Positions 45,955 through 57,151 of a stretch of 64,000 nucleotides of DNA are shown here, one piece after another; within the stretch, counting starts at the first letter, position 1, and every line of letters begins with the position of its first letter. Source of the DNA: Petunia secreta (taxonomy: Eukaryota > Streptophyta > Magnoliopsida > Solanales > Solanaceae); the NCBI GenBank assembly GCA_029990175.1, contig JARKIP010000030.1, positions 18,288,217 to 18,352,216 of the forward strand. Direction: 5' to 3'. Under the pieces are notes generated by a model. The model did not search any database. It was not told where the DNA came from and saw only the letters and a program-made list of their open reading frames with translations. The position numbers were made by a program, and so were the translations under genes.

Positions 45955-47990
45955 CCACCCCACACTTGAACCTTTGCTCGCCCTCGAGCAAGTCACATCT
46001 CACTACCCAACCTAGGTAAAACAGGTCTGCCTATGATTATGGTTGATACCGACCATTGAACCAATGCACACATGACTACTATGGATCCACAACATGCCAA
46101 CAAATTATCAAAATCAAAAATATAAGAACAAGCACCCCAAAATAGCTCAAGTGCACAAACTCAACTTAATGCAACCATGCTCCCACAAAATCACACCTAT
46201 CTACTCAACCAAGAACCATCAACTTCACCTATTTCATGCAAACCACGTGCCCTCACCAATATGAAGCAAAAGAGTGCCCCCCAAAAATCACACACAACAA
46301 TCAACAACATGAATAGCATGGGGGCAATACAAATGAATTCACTCACTCTCATGAAAGTCTCACATGTCACACACAACGTACCATAGGCTTGCCCGTAGTG
46401 TAGGACTCCACTAATGTAAGCTCACTCCAATCGGGATTAACTAGGACTTTAGAAAGGTCGTAATGTAGGCTAAGGGGCGGGTAGGATACATATGGTAATA
46501 GTGACTACCTCCCTAAGCACTTTAATACATCACATTCAAGTTAAGCATCAATCTCATCAAAGCCACCCAATCAACAACTTTCACACACACACCTTCTCAA
46601 CAAGTAGCATTTTTCTTTTAAGCACACACTAGCAAGGAATGAATATCTTTTTCTCTTTTTTATTTCTTTTTCCACAAATTTTTTTCCTTTTCTTTTCAAC
46701 TTTGCTATTTTTTTTCTTTTCTTATTCAAATTCATCCAACCTTGCCAATGCCTTTCACTACTTCACAAATTTTCAATTATTCCCCTTCATTAGCTCCACT
46801 CAAAAACCTCCCAATTCCAACCACAACTCCAATCAACTACACAATATCAGCTAAACTGCTTAAGGAGTAAAGGGCCAAAAGAGACAATTTAGAACAAATG
46901 GGTAGGCTCGGGGTGTGGGTGCCAACAAAAAGGGTCAAAGAAATCACAACAATAATTTTTTCCAAGGGATATATGTAAGGGCAGGCAAATCAAAAGAAGG
47001 CCTTGTATCATTTCCCAACTAGAGCAAACCTAGGATTTCGCTTTGCACACACACGGGGCAAGTTCTAGACATTAACATACAACATGGAGTAAACAAGAAT
47101 ATGCTTCACACACACATCGCACATGGTCCACACAAAAGGTTCCTTCAACAACTCTCAATCAAGCATCTAGAATGCAACTTGTGGAAAATTAAGCACTAAT
47201 GCACAAAGGTTCACAATCAAGTCAAGCAAGCGGACTCAAGCATCTCAAGGGGGTCGTTCCATTTTTTTTAGGCATGCATCAAATTAAAACCCAAGGACAC
47301 CACAAATAGCACATGCAATCAAGTTCAAGTCTACCGGTATCAAACACATCAAAGGCACCTAGCATTCCACCTATTCCTTTCGTCTAGGGTCACCTATACT
47401 AACTATCCTAATCCTAAAAATAAAAATACTACCCGGTTCAAAGGCCACCCCGTGGAAAAGAACTGAGGCCATAAGAAAAACCACGGGGTGGATGACATGT
47501 ACCACTAATAAAACTAAAAGGAAAATCTTTTTGGACTTTTTCATTGGTTTTCTCATTTTTTTTTCATATATTAAAGCAAGAAACAAATAAAAATAAAGTC
47601 AAGTGACAAAAGAAAAATCCTATGGTACATGCACCGTAACCTCAAAAATAGATAAAGGGTAGTTCCCCACCCCACACTTAAACGAAGCACTGTCCTCAGT
47701 GCTAAAAATAAGAAAGTGCAAGGTAAAGAAAACTTCCCTGAAGACTCTAGTCCTTGGTGCTAGCATCCTCCAAGCTTCCATATAGTATAAGGTACTCAGA
47801 CTTCCCCCAACAGGTCATCACTATTAGGCAGGGGTGAGGACACCCCACACTTAAACTTGACATTACATGAACCTGCAATCCAAGGAAAAACAAAAACTAC
47901 GCGACACTATAAATAAAATAATACAAGTACAAACTCGGGTTGCCTCCCGAAAAGCGCCTTAGTTAACATCGTGGCACGACGAAGACAACT
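45955..47990 (-). other. Y internal 1, 3' untranslated region and purine tract
   Basis: The purine tract (minus AAGTGTGGGGTGG) lies at 45955-45967, next to LTR A. The following ~2 kb has no gene; short plus frames at 46177-46854 fall in poly-T and C/A-rich sequence. Words shared with W (GCTTGCCCGTAGTGTAGGAC, GGCGGGTAGGATACATATGG, GGGCAAGTTCTAGACATTAA) show common origin. The post-ORF motif with the dyad around GTGGCAC is at 47936-47983. Confidence 0.75.
47936..47983 (-). other. Conserved post-ORF motif shared by W and Y
   Basis: Right after the ORF stop, the motif GGGTTGCCTCC..A.AAG.GCCTTA (plus) leads to the dyad GTCGTG-G-CACGAC. It is perfect at 52310-52322 and in W at 16424-16436; the first base is changed here. 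In Athila/Tat-type elements similar sequence lies just after the integrase code. Its role is unknown. Confidence 0.65.
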
Positions 47991-47993
47991 TCA

Positions 47994-48854
47994 TCACTTT
48001 TTTCTCCACCTTGAACTTATGAATTGAATCCCCAACTTTGCCTCAAGCTTATGACTATGGTATTGGGGTGGTGGAAAAAATACAAATGGACCAAGTAAAC
48101 AATTCCGCATTTTACACTTCTTAGCTTTTAAGTGAGGGATGTCGTTTTGTCTCCTCGGCATCACAAACTTTAAAATATAAGTACCTTGTTCCTCACTTGC
48201 ACAAGCACTAGAGTCCTCAAATATGATGTTTCCTTTTTCTTCACTTGACTCTAATGCAATTTTTTCAACCTTGGCATCATTAACTAATACTGGGTCGAGT
48301 GGTAGGAATTCCACTTTTTGCTCCTCAAATTGGCTTCTAAGCTCTTCTATCTCTAATCTACTATTCACGACAACTGATAATTGGGCATTAGACACCTCAA
48401 CCATATCACTCAAATTCTCCTCCAAGTCGTGAATAGTCAAGCCAAATTCGTCGATCTCTTGCCCGAGCTCCACTCTTTCTTCCATAAATTGCATCGTCAT
48501 ATTTGTAAGTTCACTCCTGAAATCCCCATAAGCTTCTAAGAGTTTGGCTTGCTCCATTAGCCAAGTTTCGCTAACAACCTGCACTTTATCGCTCCTGTCA
48601 AACTCACAAATATCATTAGAATCATCACAAAAATTATTGGGGAAAGGAGCATGACACTTAGGACAATCATTCCACCGACCACCACACAATTTACAAAAAT
48701 TCCAATCAAAGGTGGTAGAAAATTCACATAACCAGTCTCGCAGGGTTGGAAGACTCGGGCAATTTTCCCAAAAGTGATGTCCTCCACAAAGTAGACAAGA
48801 ATCAATAAAATTTGAGCAACCATCATTCAACCCACTTTCATTAAAAGATGCCAT
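47994..48854 (-). CDS. Y orphan ORF, copy 1: Cys-rich coiled-coil protein, 286 aa
   Basis: This complete frame starts at the first ATG about 100 bp after the primer site and is the only long ORF of the unit. Residues ~19-34 read 'SCLLCGGHHFWENCPS', a zinc-knuckle-like CX2CX3HX4C. A second Cys cluster follows at ~54-70 ('CKLCGGRWNDCPKCH'). Residues ~90-215 are acidic and heptad-like (predicted coiled coil), and the last ~40 residues are basic. There is no gag core, protease, RT or integrase. By analogy with gag, zinc-knuckle plus coiled-coil could mean RNA binding and assembly, but that is inference. It differs from copy 2 by only one residue that I noticed (Phe/Leu near residue 263). Confidence 0.75.
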   Translation of the reverse strand: MASFNESGLNDGCSNFIDSCLLCGGHHFWENCPSLPTLRDWLCEFSTTFDWNFCKLCGGRWNDCPKCHAPFPNNFCDDSNDICEFDRSDKVQVVSETWLMEQAKLLEAYGDFRSELTNMTMQFMEERVELGQEIDEFGLTIHDLEENLSDMVEVSNAQLSVVVNSRLEIEELRSQFEEQKVEFLPLDPVLVNDAKVEKIALESSEEKGNIIFEDSSACASEEQGTYILKFVMPRRQNDIPHLKAKKCKMRNCLLGPFVFFPPPQYHSHKLEAKLGIQFISSRWRKK

Positions 48855-48955
48855 GTAAACTAGTAATACAATAATAAACTAAAAATAAAAAAATAAAAAA
48901 ATTAAACCTGAATAGAAAATAATAAATTGTTCAAAAAGAAAACAGTCAATTTAGT

Positions 48956-48972
48956 CCCCGGCAACGGCGCCA
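48956..48972 (-). other. Y primer binding site, copy 1 (tRNA-Asp)
   Basis: The minus strand reads TGGCGCCGTTGCCGGGG, an exact complement of the 3' end expected for plant tRNA-Asp, 6 bp from LTR B. The same 17 bases recur at 53298-53314. Confidence 0.88.
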
Positions 48973-48978
48973 AAAACT

Positions 48979-50294
48979 TGTTGCTCCCAACGCACACGCA
49001 AGTGTACGTGGTCGACAAGTAATAAAGTGATAAGTAGAGTATCGTTCCCACGAGGACTATTAAGACTGAATTCTAGCAAACAATTTCCTAAGAACTATTC
49101 AGGGATCTTTTTCCAATGGTTGAGAATTTACTAACTAAATGCAGTAATAAAAACAAGTAATTGAAATCAAGTAACAGAGCAAATTCTAAGTTGTTATCAA
49201 TAAAAGATGACGGTCCTGGGTCAGAGTTACGAACAATCCAGTTGAGTTTTCCAGTTGATTCTACTTCTTGATTTCCTAGATTGCTAACTACAGGTTAAAT
49301 GTACCCATGAAAACCTTTCGATTCTTCACGGTCTATGCAGGCTACTCCAATCCCTATATGTCTATGGGCTGAATCACGTGCACGCATTAACGAATTCTGT
49401 AATGAGTTAAACTAGGCGAGCAAGTATATGTCTATCCTACTCACAAATTGGTTCCCCGATGCCTGGGTTCACAAACTAGTTCTATTCTTTCTTATTGCAT
49501 AATTAAATTCCCTCTTTCGAGTTCAATCTAAAAACCATAGATAGTGTTCAATTATCAGGCCTCAATAATCAAACAATTATGATCAAGAAAGAATAAACAA
49601 TCCATAATGGTAAATCAATATATAGAAATCAACTTTCAAACATCAACCTTCTTGTATTTACTCTAACCCGAGAACAAACAAACTACAGAATTAAAGAGAA
49701 GAATAAGAGAAAGAGAGAAAGAACTTGTGTAGAAGACATCTAGGGCTCCTCCCCTCTCCTCCAAAACTTGCTCCAAAGGTCAGAACTCCCATGAAAAACT
49801 AAGTAAAAGAGTATTTATAGAGTTTACAAACACCTAGTAATAAGTTAGACCCAATCCTAGACGAAATAGGACGTAAAAACGCGCACAAGGGGCGCTATAA
49901 CGGGCGCCCCGCGCCTCGGAACGCGCTGGGAAAGACAGAACACGCCCAACTTTGGGCGCTTTTAGCATGCCCCGCGTGGGTAAAAGCGCTGGGGCACTGG
50001 GCGCTATAACGGGCGCCCCGCGTGCCCCAAAGCGCCCAGCCACTTTGCCTTTTTCTTTGGTCCGAAATCTTGCTCGTGTCGTGCTCTCGTGTGCTCAATC
50101 CAATCCTCAATCAACTTCCAATCATTCCTTGCTCAATCAAGCTCCTAAAAGCTCCAAATCCATTGCGTAACAACCTACACACGCACGACATCAAATTAGT
50201 GTAAAACCACATTCATAAACTATCAAACGAGTGCAAAACAAGCTCAAACATGCGGAAATATTAAGGAAATATAGGCATAAAATGCCAAACATCA
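48979..50294 (-). repeat. Y LTR B
   Basis: This full 1316-bp LTR is shared by units 1 and 2. TATA lies at 49811-49820. It is nearly identical to A and C, and its GC-rich block is unchanged in the parts I compared. Confidence 0.92.
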
Positions 50295-52335
50295 CCACCC
50301 CACACTTGAACCTTTGCTCGCCCTCGAGCAAGTCGCATCTCACTTCCCAACCTAGGTAAAACAGGTCTGCCTATGACTATGGTTGATACCGACCATTGAA
50401 CCAATGCACACATGACTACTATGGATCCACAACATGCCAACAAATTATCAAAATCAAAAATATAAGAACAAGCACCCCAAAATAGCTCAAGTGCACAAAC
50501 TCAACTTAATGCAACCATGCTCCCACAAAATCACACCTATCTACTCAACCAAGAACCATCAACTTCACCTATTTCATGCAAACCACGTGCCCTCACCAAT
50601 ATGAAGCAAAAGAGTGCCCCCCAAAAATCACACACAACAATCAACAACATGAATAGCATGGGGGCAATACAAATGAATTCACTCACTCTCATGAAAGTCT
50701 CACATGTCACACACAACGTACCATAGGCTTGCCCGTAGTGTAGGACTCCACTAATGTAAGCTCACTCTAATCGGGATTAACTAGGACTTTAGAAAGGTCG
50801 TAATGTAGGCTAAGGGGCGGGTAGGATACATATGGTAATAGTGACTACCTCCCTAAGCACTTTAATATATCACATTCAAGTTAAGTATCAATCTCATCAA
50901 AGCCACCCAATCAACAACTTTCACACACACACCTTCTCAACAAGTAGCATTTTTCTTTTAAGCACACACTAGCAAGGAATGAATATCTTTTTCTCTTTTT
51001 TATTTCTTTTTCCACAAATTTTTTTCCTTTTCTTTTTAACTTTGCTATTTTTTTTCTTTTCTTATTCAAATTCATCCAACCTTGCCAATGCCTTTCACTA
51101 CTTCACAAATTTTCAATTATTCCCCTTCATTAGCTCCACTCAAAAACCTTCCAATTCCAACCACAACTCCAATCAACTACACAATATCAACTAAAGTGCT
51201 TAAGGAGTAAAGGGCCAAAAGAGACAATTTAGAACAAATGGGTAGGCTCGGGGTGTGGGTGCCAACAAAAAGGGTCAAAGAAATCACAACAACAATTTTT
51301 TCCAAGGTATATATGTAAGGGGAGGCAAATCAAAAGAAGGCCTTGTATCATTTCCCAACTAGAGCAAACCTAGGATTTCGCTTTGCACACACACGGGGCA
51401 AGTTCTAGACATTAACATACAACATGGAGTAAACAAGAATATGCTTCACACACACATCGCACATGGTCCACACAAAAAGGTTCCATCAACAACTCTCAAT
51501 CAAGCATCTAGAATGCAACTTGTGGAAAATTAAGCACTAATGCACAAAGGTTCACAATCAAGTCAAGCAAGCGGACTCAAGCATCTCAAGGGGGTCGTTC
51601 CATTTTTTTTTAGGCATGCATCAAATTAAAACCCAAGGACACCACAAATAGCACATGCAATCAAGTTCAAGTCTACCGGTATCAAACACATCAAAGGCAC
51701 CTAGCATTCCACCTATTCCTTTCGTCTAGGGTCACCTATACTAACTATCCTAATCCTAAAAATAAAAATACGACCCGGTTCAAAGGCCTCCCCGTGGAAA
51801 AGAACCGAGGCCATAAGAAAAACCACGGGGTGGATGACATGTACCACTAATAAAACTAAAAGGAAAATCTTTTTGGACTTTTTCATTGGTTTTCTCATTT
51901 TTTTTTCATATATTAAAGCAAGAAACAAATAAAAATAAAGTCAAGTGACAAAAGAAAAATCCTATGGTACATGCACCCTAACCTCAAAAATAGATAAAGG
52001 GTAGTTCCCCACCCCACACTTAAACGAAGCACTGTCCTCAGTGCTAAAAATAAGAAAGTGCAAGGTAAAGAAAACTTCCCTGAAGACTCTAGTCCTTGGT
52101 GCTAGCATCCTCCAAGCTTCCATATAGTATAAGGTACTCAGACTTCCCCCAACAGGTCATCACTATTAGGCAGGGGTGAGGACACCCCACACTTAAACTT
52201 GACATTACATGAACCTGCAATCCAAGGAAAAACAAAAACTACGCGACACTATAAATAAAATAATACAAGTACAAACTCGGGTTGCCTCCCGAAAAGCGCC
52301 TTAGTTAACGTCGTGGCACGACGAAGACAACTTCA
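50295..52335 (-). other. Y internal 2, 3' untranslated region
   Basis: It repeats 45955-47990 with scattered substitutions and one-base indels. The purine tract is at 50295-50307 and the post-ORF motif at about 52278-52325, with a perfect GTCGTGGCACGAC at 52310-52322. No gene is seen. Confidence 0.75.
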
Positions 52336-53196
52336 TCACTTTTTTCTCCACCTTGAACTTATGAATTGAATCCCCAACTTTGCCTCAAGCTTATGACTAT
52401 GGTATTGGGGTGGTGGCAAAAATACAAATGGACCAAGTAAACAATTCCGCATTTTACACTTCTTAGCTTTTAAGTGAGGGATGTCGTTTTGTCTCCTCGG
52501 CATCACAAACTTTAAAATATAAGTACCTTGTTCCTCACTTGCACAAGCACTAGAGTCCTCAAATATGATGTTTCCTTTTTCTTCACTTGACTCTAATGCA
52601 ATTTTTTCAACCTTGGCATCATTAACTAATACTGGGTCGAGTGGTAGGAATTCCACTTTTTGCTCCTCAAATTGGCTTCTAAGCTCTTCTATCTCTAATC
52701 TACTATTCACGACAACTGATAATTGGGCATTAGACACCTCAACCATATCACTCAAATTCTCCTCCAAGTCGTGAATAGTCAAGCCAAATTCGTCGATCTC
52801 TTGCCCGAGCTCCACTCTTTCTTCCATAAATTGCATCGTCATATTTGTAAGTTCACTCCTGAAATCCCCATAAGCTTCTAAGAGTTTGGCTTGCTCCATT
52901 AGCCAAGTTTCGCTAACAACCTGCACTTTATCGCTCCTGTCAAACTCACAAATATCATTAGAATCATCACAAAAATTATTGGGGAAAGGAGCATGACACT
53001 TAGGACAATCATTCCACCGACCACCACACAATTTACAAAAATTCCAATCAAAGGTGGTAGAAAATTCACATAACCAGTCTCGCAGGGTTGGAAGACTCGG
53101 GCAATTTTCCCAAAAGTGATGTCCTCCACAAAGTAGACAAGAATCAATAAAATTTGAGCAACCATCATTCAACCCACTTTCATTAAAAGATGCCAT
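52336..53196 (-). CDS. Y orphan ORF, copy 2: Cys-rich coiled-coil protein, 286 aa
   Basis: It has the same length and start context as copy 1 (4342 bp away) and is also free of stops. One residue near 263 is Leu where copy 1 has Phe. The flanking untranslated sequences show several changes and indels between the two units, while the ORF shows almost none. This may reflect recent duplication alone or weak constraint. Function unknown. Confidence 0.75.
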   Translation of the reverse strand: MASFNESGLNDGCSNFIDSCLLCGGHHFWENCPSLPTLRDWLCEFSTTFDWNFCKLCGGRWNDCPKCHAPFPNNFCDDSNDICEFDRSDKVQVVSETWLMEQAKLLEAYGDFRSELTNMTMQFMEERVELGQEIDEFGLTIHDLEENLSDMVEVSNAQLSVVVNSRLEIEELRSQFEEQKVEFLPLDPVLVNDAKVEKIALESSEEKGNIIFEDSSACASEEQGTYILKFVMPRRQNDIPHLKAKKCKMRNCLLGPFVFLPPPQYHSHKLEAKLGIQFISSRWRKK

Positions 53197-53297
53197 GTAA
53201 ACTAGTAATACAATAATAAACTAAAAATAAAAAAATAAAAAAATTAAACCTGAATAGAAAATAATAAATTGTTCAAAAAGAAAACAGTCAATTTAGT

Positions 53298-53314
53298 CCC
53301 CGGCAACGGCGCCA
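53298..53314 (-). other. Y primer binding site, copy 2 (tRNA-Asp)
   Basis: Identical to the site at 48956-48972, 6 bp from LTR C. Confidence 0.88.
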
Positions 53315-53320
53315 AAAACT

Positions 53321-54636
53321 TGTTGCTCCCAACGCACACGCAAGTGTACGTGGTCGACAAGTAATAAAGTGATAAGTAGAGTATCGTTCCCACGAGGACT
53401 ATTAAGACTGAATTCTAGCAAACAATTTCCTAAGAACTATTCAGGGATCTTTTTCCAATGGTTGAGAATTTACTAACTAAATGCAGTAATAAAAACAAGT
53501 AATTGAAATCAAGTAACAGAGCAAATTCTAAGTTGTTATCAATAAAAGATGACGGTCCTGGGTCAGAGTTACGAACAATCCAGTTGAGTTTTCCAGTTGA
53601 TTCTACTTCTTGATTTCCTAGATTGCTAACTACAGGTTAAATGTACCCATGAAAACCTTTCGATTCTTCACGGTCTATGCAGGCTACTCCAATCCCTATA
53701 TGTCTATGGGCTGAATCACGTGCACGCATTAACGAATTCTGTAATGAGTTAAACTAGGCGAGCAAGTATATGTCTATCCTACTCACAAATTGGTTCCCCG
53801 ATGCCTGGGTTCACAAACTAGTTCTATTCTTTCTTATTGCATAATTAAATTCCCTCTTTCGAGTTCAATCTAAAAACCATAGATAGTGTTCAATTATCAG
53901 GCCTCAATAATCAAACAATTATGATCAAGAAAGAATAAACAATCCATAATGGTAAATCAATATATAGAAATCAACTTTCAAACATCAACATTCTTGTATT
54001 TACTCTAACCCGAGAACAAACAAACTACAGAATTAAAGAGAAGAATAAGAGAAAGAGAGAAAGAACTTGTGTAGAAGACATCTAGGGCTCCTCCCCTCTC
54101 CTCCAAAACTTGCTCCAAAGGTCTGAACTCCCATGAAAAACTAAGTAAAAGAGTATTTATAGAGTTTACAAACACCTAGTAATAAGTTAGACCCAATCCT
54201 AGACGAAATAGGACGTAAAAACGCGCACAAGGGGCGCTATAACGGGCGCCCCGCGCCTCGGAACGCGCTGGGAAAGACAGAACATGCCCAACTTTGGGCG
54301 CTTTTAGCATGCCCCGCGTGGGTAAAAGCGCTGGGGCACTGGGCGCTATAACGGGCGCCCCGCGTGCCCCAAAGCGCCCAGCCACTTTGCCTTTTTCTTT
54401 GGTCCGAAATCTTGCTCGTGTCGTGCTCTCGTGTGCTCAATCCAATCCTCAATCAACTTCCAATCATTCCTTGCTCAATCAAGCTCCTAAAAGCTCCAAA
54501 TCCATTGCGTAACAACCTACACACGCACGACATAAAATTAGTGTAAAACCACATTCATAAACTATCAAACGAGTTCAAAACAAGCTCAAACATGCGGAAA
54601 TATTAAGGAAATATAGGCATAAAATGCCAAACATCA
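53321..54636 (-). repeat. Y LTR C
   Basis: This full 1316-bp LTR has TATA at 54153-54162. I noted about five differences from LTR B, for example one change in the GC-rich block (CATGCCC for CACGCCC). Confidence 0.92.
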
Positions 54637-56026
54637 CCACCCCACACTTGAACCTTTGCTCGCCCTCGAGCAAGTCGCATCTCACTTCCCAACCTAGGTA
54701 AAACAGGTCTGCCTATGACTATGGTTGATACCGACCATTGAACCAATGCACACATGACTACTATGGATCCACAACATGCCAACAAATTATCAAAATCAAA
54801 AATATAAGAACAAGCACCCCAAAATACCTCAAGTGCACAAACTCAACTTAATGCAACCATGCTCCCACAAAATCACACCTATCTACTCAACCAAGAACCA
54901 TCAACTTCACCTATTTCATGAAAACCACGTGCCCTCACCAATATGAAGCAAAAGAGTGCCCCCCAAAAATCACACACAACAATCAACAACATTAATAGCA
55001 TGGGGGCAATACAAATGAATTCACTCACTCTCATGAAAGTCTCACATGTCACACACAACGTACCATAGGCTTGCCCGTAGTGTAGGACTCCACTAATGTA
55101 AGCTCACTCCAATCGGGATTAACTAGGACTTTAGAAAGGTCGTAATGTAGGCTAAGGGGCGGGTAGGATACATATGGTAATAGTGACTACCTCCCTAAGC
55201 ACTTTAATACATCACATTCAAGTTAAGCATCAATCTCATCAAAGCCACCCAATCAACAACTTTCACACACACACCTTCTCAACAAGTAGCATTTTTCTTT
55301 TAAGCACACACTAGCAAGGAACGAATAAACAATCCATAATGGTAAATCAATATATAGAAATCAACTTTCAAACATTAACCTTCATGTATTTACTCTAACC
55401 CGAGAACAAACAAACTATAGAATTAAAGAGAAGAATAAGAGAAAGAGAGAAAGAACTTGTGTAGAAGACATCTAGGGCTCCTCCCCTCTCCTCCAAAACT
55501 TGCTCCAAAGGTCTGAACTCCCATGAAAAACTAAGTAAAAGAGTATTTATAGAGTTTACAAACACCTAGTAATAAGTTAGACCCAATCCTAGACGAAATA
55601 GGACGTAAAAACGCGCACAAGGGGCGCTATTACGGGCGTCCCGCGCCTCGGAACGCGCTGGGAAAGACAGAACACGCCCAACTTTGGGCGCTTTTAGCAT
55701 GCCCCGCGTGGGTAAAAGCGCTGGGGCACTGGGCGCTATAACGGGCGCCCCGCGTGCCCCAAAGCGCCCAACTACTTTGCCTTTTTCCTTGGTCCGAAAT
55801 CTTGCTCGTGTCGTGCTCTCGTGTGCTCAATCCAATCCTCAATCAACTTCCAATCATTCCTTGCTCAATCAAGCTCATAAAAGCTCCAAATCCATTGCGT
55901 AACAACCTACACACGCATGATATCAAATTAGTGTAAAACCACATTCATAAACTATCAAACGAGTGCAAAACAAGCTCAAACATGCGGAAATATTAAGGAA
56001 ATATAGGCATAAAATGCCAAACATCA
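54637..56026 (-). repeat. Truncated third unit of Y (internal 3 remnant plus LTR D)
   Basis: The region 54637-55322 is the purine-tract end of the internal region. It jumps directly into the LTR, which then runs 704 bp to its normal end at 56026. The missing part is the 5'-leader side of LTR D, the primer site, the ORF and most of the internal region. At the join, both parent sequences carry GAATA (compare 46640 and 45251), so the deletion probably used this microhomology. Confidence 0.88.
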
Positions 56027-56154
56027 GCCGCTTCATCCTCATACGAGCCATAGTCCCCCGAGTCATCATAGCAAGATCCATCATCGCCCTCGTAGGAACC
56101 ATAGTCTCCCTCGTCTCCACATGAGCCATAATCAAAACATTCATCATTCGACAT
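56027..56154 (-). CDS. X long ORF, N-terminal part (before the Y insertion)
   Basis: Starting at the ATG at 56154, 42 codons and two bases encode a Gly/Tyr/Asp/Glu-rich acidic start of the X protein. If Y and one target-site copy are ignored, the two bases are completed by position 44633 and the frame continues in phase into the long ORF ending at 41774. This gives about 995 codons without a stop. The acidic composition continues across the join. I take this as the true start; the ATG at 44650 lies partly in Y sequence and is an accident. Confidence 0.75.
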
Positions 56155-57137
56155 AATTGCAACACCAAAAGATCAAACCTCCCAAAAGTCACTCCCTCAC
56201 CTATATCACTCGATATATGAACACTCAAAGGCGAGGCCTTACAACTTGGGAACCAAGGTGATCACAACTAGTATGTCCAAGTTAAAGTTCGGAATGGAGT
56301 TAATAAGACTCGATGTACGGACGGCTATTCAAAGTGCGCACTAAAGGCCAAAAGGAGTTCTACGACTCTTCTTTGAATTCTAATCTCCTCTACGCACGAG
56401 TGTCCTAATACACTCAAGGATTAGTGTCAATGGAGTAGGCCAATTACCCTAGAAACACTAACCAAGAAGTTAGGAAACCAACGGAACACAAAAAGAAACG
56501 AAACGGAACAATTCCGCACCCAAACAGGGGTGGGCGCTCCGCCTAGAGGGGGAGGCGCTCCACCCAGTGAAGGTGGGCGCTACGCCCCAAGGCTAGGCGC
56601 TCCGCCTGCCTCACCCCACTGCCCAAACAAGTGGGCGGTCCGCCCAAGCTTAGGCGCTCCGCCTAAAGCACGATTTCGGCAGTTTTCAACAACGGGTTTT
56701 TGAGATTTTTGGCCAACTTTTTGGTTCGATTTCAACCCGATACACAAAATCAATGATACCCAATGGTGTATACAATTATAACAACCAATCCCCAATGGTT
56801 TTCAACTCCAAACAAACAACAACAAGCTTCGATTCAAGATTGAAGCGTTTTCAAGAATTTTCAAACTTTTTGGATTTTGATTTTGGAAATTTTGATTCGT
56901 AACACCAAAACATGATATATGGGTATCAAAACGACGGAAATAAAATAAGGAACAAACCCCAATACCTTTTAACACTTGGGGATACGATTCCAACCCGATC
57001 TACAAAATATTCTTGAGTTTTCTAGTTTTTCAATTTTTTTGTTTTTCTTCAAATTTTCAAGAACAAACACAACAACAACAACAATACTAACATGTTGAAC
57101 AAGGAATGGGAGTTTGTAAGAACATAACCCGAGCCTT
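56155..57137 (-). other. X leader region
   Basis: About 1 kb lies between primer site and ATG without a convincing gene. It contains a second cluster of the GC motif (AGGCGCTCCGCCT and variants, five or six copies at about 56528-56668), the same motif that fills the LTR upstream of TATA. Minus frames at 56580-57247 are not supported. Confidence 0.65.
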
Positions 57138-57149
57138 GCTCTGATACCA
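57138..57149 (-). other. X primer binding site (initiator tRNA-Met)
   Basis: The minus strand reads TGGTATCAGAGC, 2 bp from the LTR. Confidence 0.88.
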
Positions 57150-57151
57150 AC

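Larger units (their letters stand above)
44639..56026 (-). mobile_element. Array Y: tandem LTR-internal units of a non-autonomous element
   Basis: Read left to right: LTR A (44639-45954), internal 1, LTR B (48979-50294), internal 2, LTR C (53321-54636), a truncated internal 3 (54637-55322), and the truncated LTR D (55323-56026). All lie on the minus strand. The repeat period is about 4.34 kb. The three full LTRs are each 1316 bp. The flanks GCCGT (44634-44638) and GCCGC (56027-56031) match at 4 of 5 bases, so the whole array behaves as a single insertion later expanded by recombination between LTRs. It is inserted in the ORF of X. Confidence 0.92.
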
